A stretch of 7,777 nt of DNA, taken from Prevotellaceae bacterium. Lineage in GTDB: Bacteria > Bacteroidota > Bacteroidia > Bacteroidales > UBA932. Shown here one piece after another: positions 5,960-7,777 of the stretch. The position numbers were made by a program, and so were the translations under genes. The DNA lies in NCBI GenBank assembly GCA_031259655.1, contig JAIRLF010000015.1, positions 1 to 7,777 of the forward strand, in the 5' to 3' direction. Within the stretch, counting starts at the first letter, position 1. Each line of letters opens with the position of its first letter. Under the pieces are notes generated by a model. It had not been told where the DNA came from and did no database searches. It worked only from the letters and a program-made list of their open reading frames with translations.

Positions 5960-6436
5960 ATGATTGATTTGGCAGCGGAAGTCTATACCGATGAGTATTT
6001 TATGAGAGCGGCGATTGTTGAAGCGGAAAAAGCTTTCGAAGCAGGCGAAACGCCTGTGGGTGCTGTAATTGTGTGGAAAAATCGTGTGATAGGACGAGGA
6101 TATAACCTTACGGAAACATTGAACGACCCGACTGCCCATGCGGAAATTCAGGCTATAACGGCGGCTACAAATACAATAGGCGGAAAATATCTGACAGAAT
6201 GTACGTTGTACGTAACGTTAGAACCGTGTGTGATGTGCGCCGGAGCCTGTTTTTGGGCGCAGGTGGGCGCTCTGGTGTATGGCGCCGACGACGAAAAACG
6301 CGGATATTCGCTTGTCGGTCAAAATATTTTGCACCCTAAAACACGTGTGATTAAAGGCGTCCTGAAAGAAAGATGTTCCGAATTGTTGAAATCGTTCTTC
6401 CGGAAAATGAGAGAAAATTACAAATCAAAAACATGA
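5960..6436 (+). CDS. tadA: tRNA adenosine(34) deaminase TadA
   Basis: This 158-residue zinc enzyme is predicted to deaminate adenosine-34 of tRNA-Arg(ACG) to inosine, allowing one tRNA to read CGU, CGC and CGA. The cytidine-deaminase fold is clear: GETPVGAVIV (29-38), the catalytic HAE motif (His60, proton-shuttling Glu62) and the zinc pair PCVMC (Cys90, Cys93), followed by GADDEKRGYS (108-117) and LHPKTRV (124-130), both characteristic of Bacteroidota TadA. Relative to typical homologues there is a short N-terminal extension before TDEYFMRAA; the next in-frame Met (residue 15) would cut into the fold, so 5960 is preferred. The gene starts 14 bases after nrdJ on the same strand, consistent with co-transcription. 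A guanine or other nucleoside deaminase is a less likely alternative, since those differ around the PCxxC motif. Confidence 0.88.
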   Translation: MIDLAAEVYTDEYFMRAAIVEAEKAFEAGETPVGAVIVWKNRVIGRGYNLTETLNDPTAHAEIQAITAATNTIGGKYLTECTLYVTLEPCVMCAGACFWAQVGALVYGADDEKRGYSLVGQNILHPKTRVIKGVLKERCSELLKSFFRKMRENYKSKT

Positions 6437-6489
6437 TTATGATTAAAAAGTTGCAAAAATGATAAACACAAAAATCATACACACACATT

Positions 6490-6519
6490 AAAAAAGGTTT
6501 GCCAGAAATAGCAAACCTT
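6490..6519 (-). terminator. Rho-independent terminator of the NigD-like operon
   Basis: AAGGTTTGC (6494-6502) pairs perfectly with GCAAACCTT (6511-6519) around an eight-base loop. On the minus strand the stem is followed by a run of six T (complement of 6490-6495), about 30 bases past the stop codon at 6550. The plus-strand side has only TTAACATAAATAATT, so termination of nrdJ-tadA from the other side would be weaker. Confidence 0.82.
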
Positions 6520-6549
6520 AACATAAATAATTAAAATATAAGATATCGA

Positions 6550-7227
6550 TTACTTTGTGTATGTAACAAATTTTTCTTTGATGCCGGAATCCGTCGTGTA
6601 CTTTATGAGCAAAACTTTTGCATCTATTTTGTCGTCCAATTTCAGCGCAACTATTTTAGTAAATGACTCAGTGTAAGCATCGTCGTTTCTGTCGTACTTA
6701 AATTCCAAACGCACAGTATCGCTACTCACGATATCGTTAATTTCTTCGATACTGTTTAACGATTTATTGTCGAGAAACATAGTATATTTATGGTTTTCCA
6801 GCGAGAATTTGGAATTTGCCTTAACGTCCATCATCAAAGTAAGATAGTCCTGAGCGACCCAGATATTATGCAAATACACATCATCTGACGCCGATTCGTC
6901 GTTTTGGGTTTTAAAATCCATTTGAGTTACTACCAGAAAGTCGTAAACAAATGCTTTGATAGTGTCCGAATCAATATTGCTGTCGGTAGAATACATCATC
7001 CATACCCGACTGTCGCGGTTTTCGTTCGATAAAAAATTGGACTGCGACGGAAGTATCACCTTGCCTTCATCGCTTCTGACATACAATTTCCCATTCGTCT
7101 TAGCATCTTCCTTAATAACGCCATACGCTTGATAATATGCTACATTGTCCGTATCATCAAAACTGCACGATGCTACAATAATTGCTGTTGTCAGTGTCAG
7201 AAAAACCTTTTTCACTTTTGCTTTCAT
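6550..7227 (-). CDS. NigD-like lipoprotein (second of a tandem pair)
   Basis: This 225-residue secreted lipoprotein has a signal peptide ending in IIVASC, with the lipidated Cys at 21 followed by an acidic SFDDTD stretch. The body resembles the Bacteroidales NigD-like family (NigD_N OB-like plus NigD_C beta-sandwich domains). It shows a YGVIK ... LYVRSDEGKVILPSQ strand pair (35-62), RVWMMYS (74-80), the NIWVAQDYLTL core (121-131) and LEFKYDRNDD ... VALKLD (174-198). The family is common in gut and oral Bacteroidales, but its molecular function is not established; the name comes from a Prevotella bacteriocin locus and does not imply bacteriocin activity. It overlaps the upstream paralogue by ATGA (7227-7224), implying translational coupling, and is followed by its own terminator. 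It is probably anchored in a membrane and periplasm- or surface-exposed; the acidic residues after the Cys fit a possible lipoprotein export signal. Confidence 0.75.
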   Translation of the reverse strand: MKAKVKKVFLTLTTAIIVASCSFDDTDNVAYYQAYGVIKEDAKTNGKLYVRSDEGKVILPSQSNFLSNENRDSRVWMMYSTDSNIDSDTIKAFVYDFLVVTQMDFKTQNDESASDDVYLHNIWVAQDYLTLMMDVKANSKFSLENHKYTMFLDNKSLNSIEEINDIVSSDTVRLEFKYDRNDDAYTESFTKIVALKLDDKIDAKVLLIKYTTDSGIKEKFVTYTK

Positions 7228-7777
7228 TTTTGTATCTTTTTATACGTTCTATATTCTTTTTGTCTTATGCCGTTGAGATTTTTGTAATCAATAGCTAACG
7301 TAACAGAATCCTGCGCGATATTTAAATCGCTTAATTTCAATGCCACAGCTGTCCGGCACAAGACACCGTAATTGTCTCCGCCATCATCGTGTCTAAAATT
7401 AATAAAAAGAGTATCAGCGACTTCATTCTGCGAAGCGACTAATGCATATTGATGCTCTTTAATTTCTTCGGGGTCTCTTGCCCTTATCCGGAAATCGAAA
7501 GTCAAAAAACCTTGCGCAATCCACACTGTCCACAAATCGACGCCACTTTCGTTGAGTGTTGATTCGTGTTGCAGCTTCAGAGGTGTGATGCGGGTTATCC
7601 TGTAGGGCACTATTGTCAAAGTGTCCTGTTTTGCGTTTTCTTTTTCGATGGTGTACGAAATCCACACTCTGTCGCCTGTTTCGACAAACGATGATATGCT
7701 TTGGTCGGGTATCAAAACTTCCCCTTCGTCGCTCATAACGTATTGCGTATCATCGTTGAAAAGTTTTACAACTCCGA
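7224..7777 (-). CDS. NigD-like lipoprotein, partial (5' end outside window)
   Basis: The frame stays open from the stop codon at 7224-7226 to the right edge, so the gene is truncated by the window. The ATG at 7736 is internal: 13 more in-frame codons (GVVKLFNDDTQYV) precede it. They align with GVIKEDAKTNGKLYV of the neighbour, ahead of the shared SDEGxVxxPxQS motif. The visible 183 residues carry RVWISYT, LWTVWIAQGFLTFDF, INFRHDDGGDNYG and TAVALKLSD, each matching the neighbour in order, so the two are diverged tandem duplicates. By analogy the missing part should hold a signal peptide and lipobox. The stop overlaps the next start as ATGA, so the genes form one operon whose promoter lies outside the window. 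NigD-like function is unknown. Confidence 0.72.
   Translation of the reverse strand, partial: GVVKLFNDDTQYVMSDEGEVLIPDQSISSFVETGDRVWISYTIEKENAKQDTLTIVPYRITRITPLKLQHESTLNESGVDLWTVWIAQGFLTFDFRIRARDPEEIKEHQYALVASQNEVADTLFINFRHDDGGDNYGVLCRTAVALKLSDLNIAQDSVTLAIDYKNLNGIRQKEYRTYKKIQK

Overview
The window looks like chromosomal DNA from a member of the Bacteroidota, most likely order Bacteroidales. The evidence is a GldJ-type lipoprotein known only from this phylum, tandem NigD-like lipoproteins typical of Bacteroidales, TAnnTTTG-type -7 promoter boxes, A/T-rich leaders without clear Shine-Dalgarno sequences, and a moderately low GC content. The species cannot be named from this sequence.

Layout: (1) 75-845 (+) encodes a seven-helix Bax1-I/YccA-family membrane protein behind a recognisable promoter box. 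(2) 846-1552 has no credible gene and is packed with repeats: a tandem 14-mer, a 96-bp REPIN-like inverted pair of palindromes, an 11-unit array of a 12-bp minisatellite, a second palindrome family with a broken copy, and an A/T-rich direct repeat. It ends in a terminator. It lies between two convergent genes, a typical place for such elements to be tolerated. (3) 1553-3061 (-) encodes a GldJ-like SUMF1/FGE-fold lipoprotein of the type IX secretion/gliding apparatus. (4) 3062-3401 is a divergent intergenic region with the gldJ promoter box and a short dyad upstream of the next gene. (5) 3402-5945 (+) encodes a class II, adenosylcobalamin-dependent ribonucleotide reductase with a C-terminal zinc ribbon. 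It is followed after 14 bases by 5960-6436 (+), the tRNA adenosine-34 deaminase TadA, probably in the same transcript. (6) 7777-6550 (-) holds two paralogous NigD-like lipoprotein genes overlapping by ATGA. The upstream one runs off the window edge, and a terminator follows the pair.

Most genes are ordinary core genes: deoxynucleotide supply, tRNA editing, secretion apparatus, membrane homeostasis. The least explained part is the repeat cluster at 853-1389. There the 12-bp minisatellite unit also occurs once inside the loop of the REPIN-like element, and a shared 13-bp boundary sequence follows two different palindrome families. This suggests nested insertion and expansion. No complete new defence, CRISPR or mobile-element system is visible.
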